A DNA stretch of 64,000 nt from Sipunculus nudus. Its lineage: Eukaryota > Annelida > Sipuncula > Golfingiida > Sipunculidae. The notes under the pieces are model-generated. The model saw only the letters and a list, made by a program, of their open reading frames with translations, was not told the origin of the DNA and ran no database searches. The translations under genes and the position numbers were made by a program. Below are positions 46,701 to 59,074 of this stretch, in pieces (position 1 is the stretch's first letter; every line of letters begins with the position of its first letter). The stretch spans positions 63,456,370 through 63,520,369 of the forward strand of contig CM049307.1 of NCBI GenBank assembly GCA_026874595.1, given 5' to 3'.

Positions 46701-47850
46701 GGCTGGCTCAACATGTACCAGTCCTTTGTGCAATAATATGTCCATATGTATCAATCCTTTGTGTAAAGAGAAAGCCTGGCTGGCTCAACATGTACCAGTC
46801 CTTTGTGCAATAATATGCCCATATGTATCAGTTCTTTGTGTAAAGAGAAAGCCTGGCTGGCTCAACATGTACCAGTCCTTTGTGCAATAATATGTCCATA
46901 TGTATCAGTTCTTTGTGTAAAGAGAAATCCTGGCTGGCTCAACATGTACCAGTCCTTTGTGCAATAATATGTCCATATGTATCAGTCCTTTGTGTAAAGA
47001 GAAAGCCTGGCTGGCTCAACATGTACCAGTCCTTTGTGCAATAATATGTCCATATGTATCAATCCTTTGTGTAAAGAGAAAGCCTGGCTGGCTCAACGTG
47101 TACCAGTCCTTTGTGCAATAATATGTCCATATGTATCAGTTCTTTGTGTAAAGAGAAAGCCTGGCTGGCTCAACATGTACCAGTCCTTTGTGCAATAATA
47201 TGTCCATATGTATCAGTTCTTTGTGTAAAGAGAAAGCCTGGCTGGCTCAACATGTACCAGTCCTTTGTGCAATAATATGTCCATATGTATCAGTTCTTTG
47301 TGTAAAGAGAAAGCCTGGCTGGCTCAACATGTACCAGTCCTTTGTGCAATAATATGTCCATATGTATCAATCCTTTGTGTAAAGAGAAAGCCTGGCTGGC
47401 TCAACATGTACCAGTCCTTTCATGAGAAAGCTAGGCTGGCCAAACATGTACCAGTCCTTAGTGTAATAATATTATATGCCCATATGTATCAATCCTTTGT
47501 GTAAAGAGAAAGCCTGGCTGGCTCAACGTGTACCAATCCTTTGTATGAGTAAGGAGAAAGCCAATCTGGCCAAACATTGACCACTCCTTTTATGAGAAAG
47601 CTAGGCTGGCCCAACATGTATCAGTCATTTGTATAAGATAGGGGAAAGCCTGGCTGACCCAAAATGAACCAGTCTAACATGTACCAGTCCTTTTATGAAA
47701 AAGTTAGGCTGGCCTAACATGTACCAGTCCTTTTATGAGAAAGCCTGGCTGGCTTAACATGTACCAGTCCTTTTATGAGAAAACCTGGCTGGCGCCCAAC
47801 ATGTTCAAGTTATTTCATGAGAAAGCTAGGCTTGTCCCACATGTACCTGG
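40780..47850. repeat. 77-bp satellite with higher-order structure (~7 kb, about 90 units)
   Basis: The monomer reads GCCTGGCTGGCTCAACATGT..CCAGTCCTTTGTGCAATAATATGT..CCATATGTATCA.TCCTTTGTGTAAAGAGAAA, 77 bp (for example starts at 42094 and 42171). Core monomers are almost identical; edge copies (40780-41200 and 47700-47850) are diverged. A distinctive block (CCAATCTGGCCAAACATTGA and neighbours) recurs at 41461, 44049 and 47561. A shorter variant ending CTTTCATGAGAAAGCTAGGC is interspersed. 77 is not a multiple of 3, and the short frames here all arise from the repeat, so it is noncoding. Confidence 0.95.
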
Positions 47851-48019
47851 GGCATAACATCCACTGTGGCCAATTCTGAGTAAAGTTTATTATAATGATA
47901 AAATTTCTCAGAAACCTCTGACTTCATATATTTTTTTTATATCAATTATATTTCCCTATTGGTAGAATATTATTTATTTTCTTTTCACATTATATATGGC
48001 ATTACATACTTTTTTTTTT

Positions 48020-48270
48020 AAGAGTTTAAAATCTGCCTGATATCACTTAGGTGTGATCTCGCTTAGACGGATTTTAAACTCGCCTAGATGAGATCACAAT
48101 CGCAATCTGGCCTAGGCGAGATTAAAATCCATCATTGAGCAGGCAAGGATTTTAATCTCGCCTAGGCGAGTTTAAAATCCGTCTGGTAACATCCAGGCGA
48201 GTTTAAAATCTGCCTGATATCACTTAGGCGAGTTTAAAATCTGCCTAGGCCAGATTAAAATAGTGATCTA
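48020..48270. repeat. Cluster of CTCGCCTAGGCGAG palindromes
   Basis: At least seven copies or half-copies of CTCGCCTAGGCGAG / TTTAAAATCYG modules occur in 250 bp, in both orientations. The best is a 34-bp near-perfect palindrome at 48147-48180 (GGATTTTAATCTCGCCTAGG..). A further partial copy lies at 48766-48815, in the same orientation as the left block. The 480 bp between is very AT-rich. Confidence 0.8.
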
Positions 48271-48823
48271 ACCTAAATTTCCAATATATTATGCATGGTA
48301 ATTGACATATGAAAGATGTTTTCAGTCAGATTTTCAATATTTTAACACTGAATGGTTATATAGTTCACTGGTAATATATTTATTAATATCAACAGAATAT
48401 TACAATATTAATGTAATAATTTACATTAATTTTTACAGTAATGTAATAATTATTAATGTAATAATTAATATTAATTTGGAAATGAAATTATTTAATAGGA
48501 ATTTGAATATCACTTGCTGCTTTGATGTCTTTCATGTGTTCTACAGCTTCTATATCATACCAATTATTTTCTAAAAATTAAGTAATCTTTATTTATTTCT
48601 CAGTCAATAGTCAACAGTCAAAACATGTACACTTATGGTACAAAAATTTGCAGGGTATCAGTATTTATGATGGACTTTGATACATCATTCCTTTTTTGGG
48701 GGGTAATTAAACATCATATGAGAATAGGTAAAGGTTTATACACAGATGAATGCATGTGAATATGCACAATCGCAATCTCGTCTAGGCAAATTTAAAATCC
48801 GCCTGGATTTCAATCTCGTCTCT

Positions 48824-48825
<2 letters not shown>

Positions 48826-48857
<32 letters not shown>
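48826..48857. repeat. (TA)n microsatellite
   Basis: About 15 TA/AT dinucleotides directly follow the partial palindrome module. Confidence 0.9.
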
Positions 48858-48861
<4 letters not shown>

Positions 48862-51800
48862 AAATTTCTTGCCTGTTCACATAATCCCTTGTAATACAGT
48901 CCAGTAAAGAAGCCATGACACTTTAAGTTCAGCACACGAAAAACGATTATCCGAATGATTCTTCATGCAAATAAGCACACAATAACAGTTGCGCAGAGGA
49001 TACAAACAATGATATCCATATATCTCAATAGCTGTATTGAAACCTTGGATTTTCCAAGATGCTTTTAGCAATGTAATGTTTTATCAGATGAGATCAAATA
49101 ATTCATTTGTACCTAACATCTGTCAAAAGATATGAGGAAAATCGTAACAATTTTCATCTGATCAAATAAGTGCTCAGTTTCACCAAAACACGCTATACTG
49201 TCAGATCTGAAAACACTATGGGGGGACCCCCATCCCACATGACCCACTTATTATCCTTGTACACTCCAGGTGAGATACTGATTGAAATTAATTTCTCCAA
49301 AGGTTATTTCCTTTTTGATTGTAGAAGTCAAAATTATTCATTAAGTTTGTTATCATGTTATACTGTTTTACATAAAAATATAATTGCATTAGACTAAGAC
49401 AACATTTTGTCCATTAAATGTTTGCCTTATTGTCCAGCCGCCAGCTAGCCAGCCACAACGTATTGTCCACTCAGCCATCATCATTGATCTTAGAAATGAG
49501 CTGGCTCAGCCATTTTTCCCTCTAGCCAGCCGATTTACTGGTCAACGGCTGGCTCCCAGGTGTGCTGCTGGAATACACACGATGCAATCCTCACTTTTTA
49601 AGACAGTCGCTTTACTAACTTGCTTGTTTGGCCTGAGGTCACTGTTTGCATTTTTCCTCTCTTGCAGTGCCGAACAAGTTTGGCATGGATGCAGCCATGT
49701 ATGTTTTGACGCTGAGTCAATGAGATTTCTTTTAACATTTCTGCATCTTTGTTTACATGCTTATCCAATCAAACTTTAGCTTTTCTTGTAAAAACTGACT
49801 GAGTGCTCGATATCTTGCCATACCTGAAGAATTTTCTCACAGCGTGTGAGTTGAAGGTAACTGGGAGAACACGTGCTGGGTTCAGAGTGTGGTTAAAAGT
49901 AAGTCCTCCCATTGTTAATACAAACGTCAGAACTTAAGAATGAACATACAAAGTACAAAGCTAACCATGTAAAGCAATATTTTTTACAATAAAGGCATAT
50001 GGTGTACAAGGGCGTGCACAGTATTTTAGCACTGGGAGGGGGGGGGGGACCCCTCCCAAGATGAGTGGATAAAAAAAAAATCTTAGACAAGTTTGGGCTC
50101 ATTTATCATAAAAATGTTCTATCATGCATGCAAGCATGTATATTATCTTTGATGGTTGGGTTGTGTTTGTGGGTGCTCTTAGTTCTGATGATTTCATTAA
50201 CCTACCAACTCATATTTACACTGTCTCTCCTGCTGTAGGACTGGCTTACACATCGTTGTTTCACCACCATGTGCCCCAATTTGCTGTTCCCATGTCTTCC
50301 CTATGCCAAGCTGATTTCACCCTGACATGTCCCAAAATGATCCCAATGTTAAGCTGATGTCACTCCATATTAAGTCTATGTGACATCGGCGATGACCAAC
50401 TTGTATATAATTGTGAATTAAGTAATATGCAATGTCTTGCAATAACCACGCATGGTACGACTGTCTAATGGACCCGCACTCTACTGGCTATGACTTTTAC
50501 TTTTGAAAAGACTGGCTAGGATTCATTCCTGAGCTGGTGAGGCTGTTGAATTGGCCTCAAACAGAAAGTGCACCAAATATATTCAAACTGATGATTAGGA
50601 CTATGTTGTTCATTTGTTCCTTTGACTTGACTTCTTAAAAATAAATCTTAAAGGCACTGAAAATGACTATTTTTGTGTAGATAACATGCACCATTAATAA
50701 AGTGAATCAAAATTGTATTTTTCCTGGCAAGCATGCACATTATTGTATCCCGACCGATAATAAACAACTGGCCCATGCCTGGGCCATGGGGCTCAGATGA
50801 ATTTGACAGACAGGTGATGCATGTATTAATTATCAATGTTGTGACATGGGGGGAAATTATTTGTTGAAGACAGAATTACTTCCAGAGTGCTTAGAATCAG
50901 GCGTTTTGTTCATAGGGTTAAGGAAGTAGAAAATACAGTGACCTTATATAAGGTTTCTAAGATTTTACCAAGAACTCTGTAGATGCTTAGTTCTATGTCT
51001 AACTGCTATGATTTGTTCACATCGAACTTATAATGTGCTAAGTGCTCATAGAATATGGGTCACAGTGACCTTTTTGAGGGATTCCAAATAGATTTTAATC
51101 TTAATTAAATTAGAAGTTTCCAGGTCCAACCTTAAACATTTGAGTCAGGGTGCTCTGAACATGTCTTTTTCCTGTAGCTCACAGAACATAGGTCATCTTT
51201 TTACTATAGCTCACAGAATAAAATGCAAATTGACCTAATTTTATGTTTCCACGGACATTTGGCATTTGACTGACTGGCCTTGGGAATGAAGTAAATGATT
51301 TCTATGTGCATAAATCTAATGCAATATTTTATGATACGTGTTAAAATTCATGTCTATGAATTTATTTCAGTTAAATGTAGTATTGGGCATGATCTCATGT
51401 TATATTGTATTTCAGTACCTTATATAAAATATATTTGCCATTGAATTGAGATGACAAGGTGTTGAGAGCCACACAGATTATCCATGACAAAACATGCATT
51501 TAAGAGACTGAATGTAACAAAACTATCATGGCAGCCAACCAATAGCAGCATATTTTATGTCCTGAGCTGAAGTAGCAGAAAACTACACATGCCCTGTTTG
51601 CAGTTTAAAAACATTTTAATGATTGCTGTTTGCACTCTGGACCTAAGTTCAAGAGGGTAAGGGGTTGCAAAATGTGGCCTGTTGATAAACCAAAGTGCAG
51701 CTGGTGTTTTACCTGTATTCACATAGCAGGACCAACTTGATGACCTGATGGTCATATGTACACCAATACGCTACCCTGGAATCTTGCCTTTCTTGATCAA

Positions 51801-52127
51801 GCTTTTGTAAATGCAAGTGAAGTAAATCAGATAAAATAACTGCCCTGTTTTTGAAGCTGAATTGTCAAGGCACTAAGCTTAATCACTGATCATGTGGTAA
51901 AAGTTTAGTATCTGGGACAATCATGTGGTTCAGCAAAAGGTAAGGGATGAAAAAGATAACCTTGATCACCGTCCAGGGAAGATCAAGGTTATGTAAGAAC
52001 TATATATGAGAAACAATATAACCATGACCTTCTTTACAATTTTTTTGTAAATGTCTTTATATGCTTCAAAGAACTGTCCATAATCCTCACTTGAATGAAT
52101 CCAGTACATGCTATCCGTAGACAATAT
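48858..52127. other. Noncoding stretch with possible isolated exons
   Basis: A plus-strand frame at 49170-49397 is crossed by a strong donor-like CTCCAG|GTGAGAT near 49267. A frame at 50124-50357 contains an acceptor-like TCTCTCCTGCTGTAG near 50238. Neither has a recognisable domain. A G-run (about 50036-50050) sits in GGGCGTGCACAG..GGGGGGG, which resembles the end of a dispersed element. Confidence 0.25.
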
Positions 52128-52740
52128 AACACAGGACACAATGTCCACTGACAATCCCACAAGACACAATATCCATGGACAATCCCACAAGACACAAGGT
52201 TAATGGACAATCCCAAAGACACAATGTCAATTGACAATCCCACAGGACACAATGTCAATGGACAATCCCACAGGACACAATGTCAATTGACAATCCCACA
52301 GGACACAATGTCAATGGGTAATCCCACGAAACACAAGGTCAATGGACAATCCCACAGGACACAATGTCAATTGACAATCCCACAGGACACAATGTCAACT
52401 GACAATCCCACAGGACACAATGTCAATTGACAATCCCACAGGACACAATGTCAATGGACAATCCGACAGGACACAAGGTCCATGGACAATCTGACAGGAC
52501 ACAATGTCAATGGACAATCCCACAGGACACAGTGTCAATGGACAATCCCACAGGACACAATGTCAACTGACAATCTCACAGGACACATTGTCAATGGACA
52601 ATCCCACAGGACACAATGTCAATGGACAATCTGACAGAACACAAGGTCCATGGACAACCCACAGGACACAAGGTCAATGTACAATTCACAGTACACAAGG
52701 TCCTTGGAAAATCCCACAGGACACAATGTCCATGGACAAA
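52128..52740. repeat. 28-bp minisatellite, about 22 copies
   Basis: The unit is GACAATCCCACAGGACACAA plus TGTCAATG (28 bp; for example 52261 and 52289). The variable bases are mainly in TGTCAATG/TGTCAATT/AGGTCCATG. It is open in several frames only because the unit lacks stops. Confidence 0.95.
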
Positions 52741-52810
52741 ACGATCATAAAATGTAATAGGGGCAAAACATCTCAAGCATAAACATGGGACTGTAATAAT
52801 AACAAAACAT

Positions 52811-54001
52811 AATTGTATCCGCCAAAACAGAGTTTTGCGGATACTATGTTTTCAGCCCCCCACTGCCAGCGCCGCCGCCGCCACCGTGTAGGTGTCCGGA
52901 GAACTCCTCCGTAACCGCTGGGCAGAATTTTACGAAAACCAGGATTATGTTTGGGTCACATGTGAACTGCTGCGCCCCGATTTTGTTTTGACCTCTGACC
53001 TTTCCTCTGCGCTCTGCGTCCGTTTGTGCATGTTTCCACACATAAACCTACATATCTCGGGAACCGTTTGACCGATCAGGAAAATATTTTTGCACAAATG
53101 TAGCCCTTGGAGAGCTTTATAACATACACAAAAAATGGTGGCGCCACCTGCAACCATGTTTGCACAGTGTCCATCTGTTCATCTGCCTTGGGTTAAAATC
53201 ACTCATATCTCTGCAGTGGTTTGACTAATTCACCTGAAATTCGGCATGCGTATACATCCTGGATAGCTTTTCTGATTTTATGACAGGTGGCGCCACCTAC
53301 ATTCACGTTTACCCTGCAGACATCCAAGCTCATGTCTCGGGAACCGTTTGACCGATTGGGCCAAATTTTTGCACGTGTATAGATCTCACATAGCTCTTTA
53401 TCATACGCAAAACTGGTGGCGCCACCTGCAGCCATTTTTGCACAGCTCCCGTCTATTTGTCTGCCATGGGATAAAATCACTCATATCTCAGCAGTGGTTT
53501 GGCATATCTGCCTAAAATTTTGCCTGTTTATACATCCCCGACAGCTCTCTTGATTTTATGACAGGTGGCGCCACCTTCATTCACGTTTACGCTGCAGACA
53601 TCCAAGCTCATATCTCAGGAACCGCTTGACCGATTGGGCCAAAATTTTGCATGTGTATAGATCTCACATAGCTCTTTATTATACACAAAACAGGTGGCGC
53701 CACCTGCAACCATTTTTGCACAGCGTCCATCTGTTTGTCTGCCAAGGGCAAAAATCACTCATATACATGTAGTGGTTTGACTTATCTGCCTTAAATTTTG
53801 CATATGTATACAACTTGGACGGCTTTCTGGATTTTGTGGTAGGTGGCGCAACCTACATACACAATTTGGCTGCAGACATCCATGCTAATATGCAACACTT
53901 CACTCTATTTCCCCTTGTCACTCAATCCATGCCTCACTTCACCCGTTCCACTCTGATTAAGGTGGATACACGTAGTAGCTTGTCGACTACCCGTATTCTA
54001 G
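52811..54001 (+). mobile_element. Helitron-like element, family 2, copy 2
   Basis: The 5' side at 52811-52845 forms a 13-bp hairpin (GTATCCGCCAAAAC / GTTTTGCGGATAC). Near the 3' end GGTGGATACA (53961-53970) is the inverted partner of TGTATCCGCC. It is followed by the terminal GTAGT/ACTAC hairpin (53972-53990) and CCGTATTCTAG, T. The core has 278-bp tandem units, each with two GGTGGCGCCACC palindromes. This matches the plan of non-autonomous Helitron-like elements with tandem cores. No Rep/helicase. Confidence 0.65.
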
Positions 54002-54010
54002 TTTAATATT

Positions 54011-54090
54011 CAATTTTACTTGAACAGTATCTGATAAAACATAATTTAATATTCAATTATGTTTTATTAGATACTGTTCAAGTAAAATTG
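54011..54090. repeat. 36-bp-arm inverted repeat (foldback)
   Basis: The left arm 54011-54046 (CAATTTTACTTGAACAGTAT..) and right arm 54055-54090 are reverse complements with a single mismatch, separated by 8 bases. It starts 9 bases after the CTAG terminus of the Helitron-like element. Confidence 0.95.
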
Positions 54091-55000
54091 TTTCTGGAGA
54101 AAAAACAATTTTATTTTATTTGAGTCATATATACACATGTACCTGTTAGTAAAATACAATGGCAGAAAATACAGTCCCAGTCACTTTAAGTTTCTCTGGT
54201 TAACATAAGATAGAGCTTGTAAATGAATTTATAACTGATGAATATAATCACAGGAAAGGTTTATTTAAGTCAACATAGAACAAAGGCAGTGTTTTAAGGT
54301 GAGAGCTTATTCAGTTATATAAACTGCACAACTTTCCCTTGCAGCCTGTGGACATTTTGTCCATGGACAATACATTCTGTGGAATTTTTCTGTCTATGGA
54401 CATAATGTCCTAGCTGAGGTTTTTGACCTCTTGAATTTTTTTTGGATAAGACTTGGGCATATGGTACAGCTCTCATTTGATGTTTGACTGCAGGTAGCCC
54501 AGATGGAAGTATTACAATATGTTCAAATGAGGGAGGCAGTGCTGGGACCACCTGGAGTGGCCAGACACAGTCCCAGCATGCACAGCCTGTGAAATGGTAC
54601 AGGGACACAATCAAGAGTGGATTGTTGAGGATAATGGGCAGCTGATTGGGCAGTACCTGTACATTACAGAGATAATGACCTTGTTGCTCTGATGTTACTC
54701 CCCTGGCGAGGACCTTCCAAATGGTATACACCTCATCCTGATCATACCCATCAATAAACCACTGGTCAGCCCTTCATGACAGCAGACATGACCAGCCAAG
54801 ATCACACATCTCCAAAACATGCCCACAGTAACTGGGACACAAGCAACTAAAAATTTTTGGCATTTGAGATGTTGTAGTATCCCCAAACATTGGACAAAGC
54901 CCCATTAAAATAGGGCCCCTTTCTCAGAAGCATATTTCAACACTTTACAGACTCGAGGTCACCAGAGTAAAGGTAACCATTTCTTTTATTTTGTCCTTAA
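54091..55000. other. Noncoding stretch with one 138-codon minus-strand frame
   Basis: The minus-strand frame 54315-54731 is the longest frame outside the retrotransposon and the repeats. It has no recognisable motif. I leave it uncalled. Confidence 0.25.
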
Positions 55001-56270
55001 ACTTGGTTTGAACATTGTGTATCGAAATTGATTAAATTATTCAGTACTTCAAGAGATATGGGTTTACAAAAATCCTGTTTTCTACATTACGTCTTGTAGT
55101 CCAAGTTGTCACCAGTTTTTAAATAAGTCCGAGTCTTGGTAGAAACTATTGGTGAATCACGTTTGAGGAAAAAATATGCAGTATTAAAAAGTTATAGAGT
55201 TCACAAAGATTATATATTTGCCAAGATTTGACCTTGAAAACCAAATTCAAGGTGGCCAAATTACAAACATGTTCCAAATCTTGGTGAAAACAATTTGTGT
55301 CAAATTTTAAGAAAAAAGTTACTTCAAAAGCTATGGGTTACACAAAAATCCTACATTTCAACAGAAAACCATGGTTAGTGTCACCAGGTTTGCATCAATT
55401 TCATGATTTTTTCAGGGAACAATTTGTGTGTCAAATTTGAGGGGAAAATATGCACTGCTCCATAAAATACAAATTTATAAATTTCCTGTATTTCTGCAGA
55501 TTTATTAAACTGTCAGACAACTTGGATTAAACCATTGGGAAATATGCTATACTTCAAATCTAATCTTCTATTTTGACTTTCAGAAAAATACATCGAACCA
55601 CTTGAGAAATGTTTTTGTTTGTTTTATACCAACTATGGAAATATTCAAGGCCAAGACCACTCTCATAATGAAGGTCATGACCACAATTTAAATAGACTTC
55701 ATCCTTTAACCCATATCTATGCATGTGCATAATATAAAATAAATCTGTCTAATAGTTTTGACTTATAAAGATCTCACTTCTGTGAAGTGGCAATAATGGG
55801 GGAATTAACAGGCGCAAGAACAAGAAAAGAACTGCCACAAGTCATCTTTCAAGAGGAAGCTATCCGAGATCTTCAATCAACCTGATTTTGGATCAATCCA
55901 TGCAATCTTTCTTGAGATATTTAAGAGCTGGTGTGATGTTCACCAAAAAATGGGCTTATTCAAAGTCAAGGTCACTCTCCTAATACAGGTCATGACCTCA
56001 TTTTATATAGACAGAAAAAGATCTGTGAAATATTTTTCAAGTTATCACTGTTACAACATTTTTTTCTGTGTGGATGGAGGCAGCAGGACTTTGTCAGGCA
56101 TTTTGCAATACTTTCATTGGGACAGGTGTGCATGACTTTGACCTGCTTCTTTGGGGATGGGTTTGTCATGGGTTGATAAATGCAGAGTCTGATAGATGGT
56201 GCTGCAATCACCTCCAGGTAATAATGTCAAATTTCTTGGATTTTAGAGGAAATTACCCCTGATAGGACAC
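55000..56270 (-). repeat. Dispersed repeat related to 27.5-28.2 kb, inverted
   Basis: Blocks GGTCATGACC..AATTTA.ATAGAC recur at about 55674 and 55987 (offset ~310 bp), showing tandem units. The part 55540-55830 matches 27465-27760 on the opposite strand. Further units towards 55100 carry TTGGTGAAAACAATTTGTGT-like blocks. Confidence 0.5.
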
Positions 56271-57535
56271 ATCTGCCACCATTCCAGATATTTTTAAGAC
56301 CATGCAACAACAGGCATTTCCATGGTCACAGAGGAGCTGTGCGACAATGATTTAATGCCACCATCAACTATTATATAGATGTTACAGTTAATGTCCTCCA
56401 AATATTACCTAAATAATCCGCCACCACAAGAATCCATGCAGTCACAACACAACAGATTTAACCTTATCAGACTCCATATAAAAACAGGAGAAATCACAAG
56501 AAAATCAACATCTGATTATAAAAGTCTAATAAACCTTAATCATGTAAATGGGCACAAAGGAATATTGTTATCCTCAACTAATATTAGGGGGTGTTGTTTT
56601 AATTAAACCTTGCTCTGGCTTGCTGATGAACCTTCTGATTGTACTGGTCATTTTAATCATGTACAGCCTGCTTTTTATGATTAATGTTTAATTGGATCAA
56701 AAAATGTTTTCAGATTAACTGGGTGCATTACATGATTATGGTTGGCCAGGATTTAATCTCAGTACATCCTGGATATGCTAAGTAAATTAACTGTTTCCTA
56801 AAACTCCATTTAAAAATACTTTATCAAGTTTTGAATCTCATACAAGTTGGACACTGATTTTTCTGTCCTGCGGTAACAACTGTTAAAAAATAATATGAAA
56901 ATAACACCATTATAATTATTTAACTAATCCAAGTATATAGCCTGTTAAAAGCATATTGCAGTCCTTAAATAAAGCACAATAATGAAGAATCAATTGTATG
57001 TAGGACAAAGTAATACAAGACAACATGTTTAATATTTAACACAAGCTAGCTTACAGATATCACTTATTCATATGCTGACACATTTCTAGCTACACTCTTT
57101 GAACTTTCACTGACCATCTGAGTAAACTCAGCAATAAATAATACTGAACAGACAAAAGGGTAGTGTGATCACATCTGAAGAATTTCAGGACTTCTCTCAA
57201 TTTCACATATCTTTGCTTAACAGTGTCTGAACTCAAAATTACAACTTTTCTTTCACCAAAAGTAATCACCTTGAACTGGAAAATCATGAAATAATTGTGT
57301 TCCTGTCAGATAAAAATCAAATAAACTATGACCTGTAACCTTATAGATGGCAAACTTAGGCAATTACAAGTTGTTATTGTGAAGGTTGACACACCTTCTT
57401 TCTGGATGAGGTTGGAGCTTTATGTATGGATAATCCTTCTATGTCACTTCATAATCAGGTATATCGAGGGCTGATGAGTTATGACCTTTTCGGGTTCCCC
57501 TTTGACAGAAACACCAGGATGGTTATATTGCTAAT
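56271..57535. other. Noncoding stretch
   Basis: No coding, RNA or repeat structure is recognised. Confidence 0.35.
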
Positions 57536-59074
57536 CAAGACGGAAAGTCACTGGACACAAGACAGAAGGATGAACAAAAGACAGAAAGACACTGGACACA
57601 AGGTGCAAGGATAAACAAAAGACAGAAAGACACTGGGCATAAGGTGGAAGGAAGAAGAGAAGACAGAAAGACACTGAACACAAGGTGGAAGGATAAACAA
57701 AAGTTGGAAAGACACTGGACACAAGATGGAAGGATGAACAAAAGAAGAATGGTCAATATACACAAGGTGCAAGGATGAACAAAAGGCAAGGGTTACAAGG
57801 ACAAGGGTTACAAGTTGGAGGGATAAGCAAAAGAAGGAAGGACAATATACAGATGGTGGAAGGTTGAACAAAGGAAGGAAGCATGGACAAGGGTGACAAG
57901 GTGGAAGGATAACAAGAGATGCGAGAACAAGGGTTACAAGGTGGAAGGATAAGCAAAAGAAGGAAGGACAATATACAGATGGCGGAAGATTGAACAAAAG
58001 ATGTAAGGACAATGAATACAAGGTGGAAGGATAAACAAAAGTTGGAAAGACACTGGACACAAAATGGAAGGATGAACAAAAGAAGAATGGTCAATATACA
58101 CAAGGTGCAAGGATGAACAAAAGGCAAGGGTTACAAGGACAAGGGTTACAAGGTGGAAGGAAAAGCAAAAGAAGGAAGGACAATATACAGATGGTGGAAG
58201 GTTGAACAAAGGAAGGAAGCATGGACAAGGGTGACAAGGTGGAAGGATAACAAGAGATGCGAGAACAAGGGTTACAAGGTGGAAGGATAAGCAAAAGAAG
58301 GAAGGACAATATACAGATGGCGGAAGATTGAACAAAAGATGTAAGGACAATGAATACAAGGTGGAAGGATAAACAAAAGTTGGAAAGACACTGGACACAA
58401 GATGGAAGGATGAACAAAAGAAGAATGGTCAATATACACAAGGTGCAAGGATGAACAAAAGGCAAGGGTTACAAGGACAAGGGTTACAAGTTGGAGGGAT
58501 AAGCAAAAGAAGGAAGGACAATATACAGATGGTGGAAGGTTGAACAAAGGAAGGAAGCATGGACAAGGGTGACAAGGTGGAAGGATAACAAGAGATGCGA
58601 GAACAAGGGTTACAAGGTGGAAGGATAAGCAAAAGAAGGAAGGACAATATACAGATGGCGGAAGATTGAACAAAAGATGTAAGGACAATGAATACAAGGT
58701 GGAAGGATGAACAAATGATGTCAGGACAAGGAATACAAAGTGGAAGGGTGAACAAATGATGTAAAGACAATGAATACAAAGTGGAAGGGTGAACAAATGA
58801 TGTCAGGACAAGGAATTCAAAGTGGAAGGGTGAACAAATGATGTCAGGAAAAGGAATACAAAGTGGAAGGGTGAACAAATGATGTCAGGACAAGGAATAC
58901 AAAGTGGAAGGGTGAACAAATGATGTAAAGACAATGAATACAAGGTGGAAGGATGAACAAAATATGTCAGGACAAGGAATACAAGGTGGAAGGATGAACA
59001 AAATATGTAAGGACAAAGGTTACAAGGTGGAAGGATAAACAAAAGATGCAAACACAGGGGTTCCATGGTGGAAG
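57536..59074. repeat. ~41-bp minisatellite with 338-bp higher-order units
   Basis: Basic units such as GACAGAAAGACACTGGACAC..AAGGTGGAAGGATAAACAAA repeat every ~36-41 bp. A block of about nine such units forms a 338-bp higher-order repeat present three times almost unchanged (GGTCAATATACACAAGGTGC at 57751, 58089 and 58427). Simpler ~41-bp units follow to 59074. The plus strand is purine-rich, so the minus strand lacks stops and gives spurious frames of up to 174 codons. Confidence 0.95.

Noticed and set aside
41693-47504. Nine similar 64-79 codon plus-strand frames (MCNNMSICIS..LCKEKAWLAQ type)
   Set aside because: They are translations of the 77-bp satellite. The unit is not a multiple of three and the frames recur wherever one monomer variant lacks a stop. 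No signal peptide, domain or start context is conserved independently of the DNA repeat.
52203-52782. Plus-strand 75- and 92-codon frames with repeated GQSHRTQ..NPTGHNVN
   Set aside because: Direct translation of the 28-bp minisatellite, open in several frames at once.
54315-54731. 138-codon minus-strand frame
   Set aside because: No recognisable domain or splice context. Length alone is not convincing in 64 kb read in six frames.
57531-59066. Long minus-strand frames up to 174 codons rich in Phe, Leu, Pro and Cys that look like membrane segments
   Set aside because: The plus strand is purine-rich (GGAAGGA..ACAAAAG), so its complement lacks stop codons in all frames. The apparent hydrophobic repeats follow from the minisatellite.
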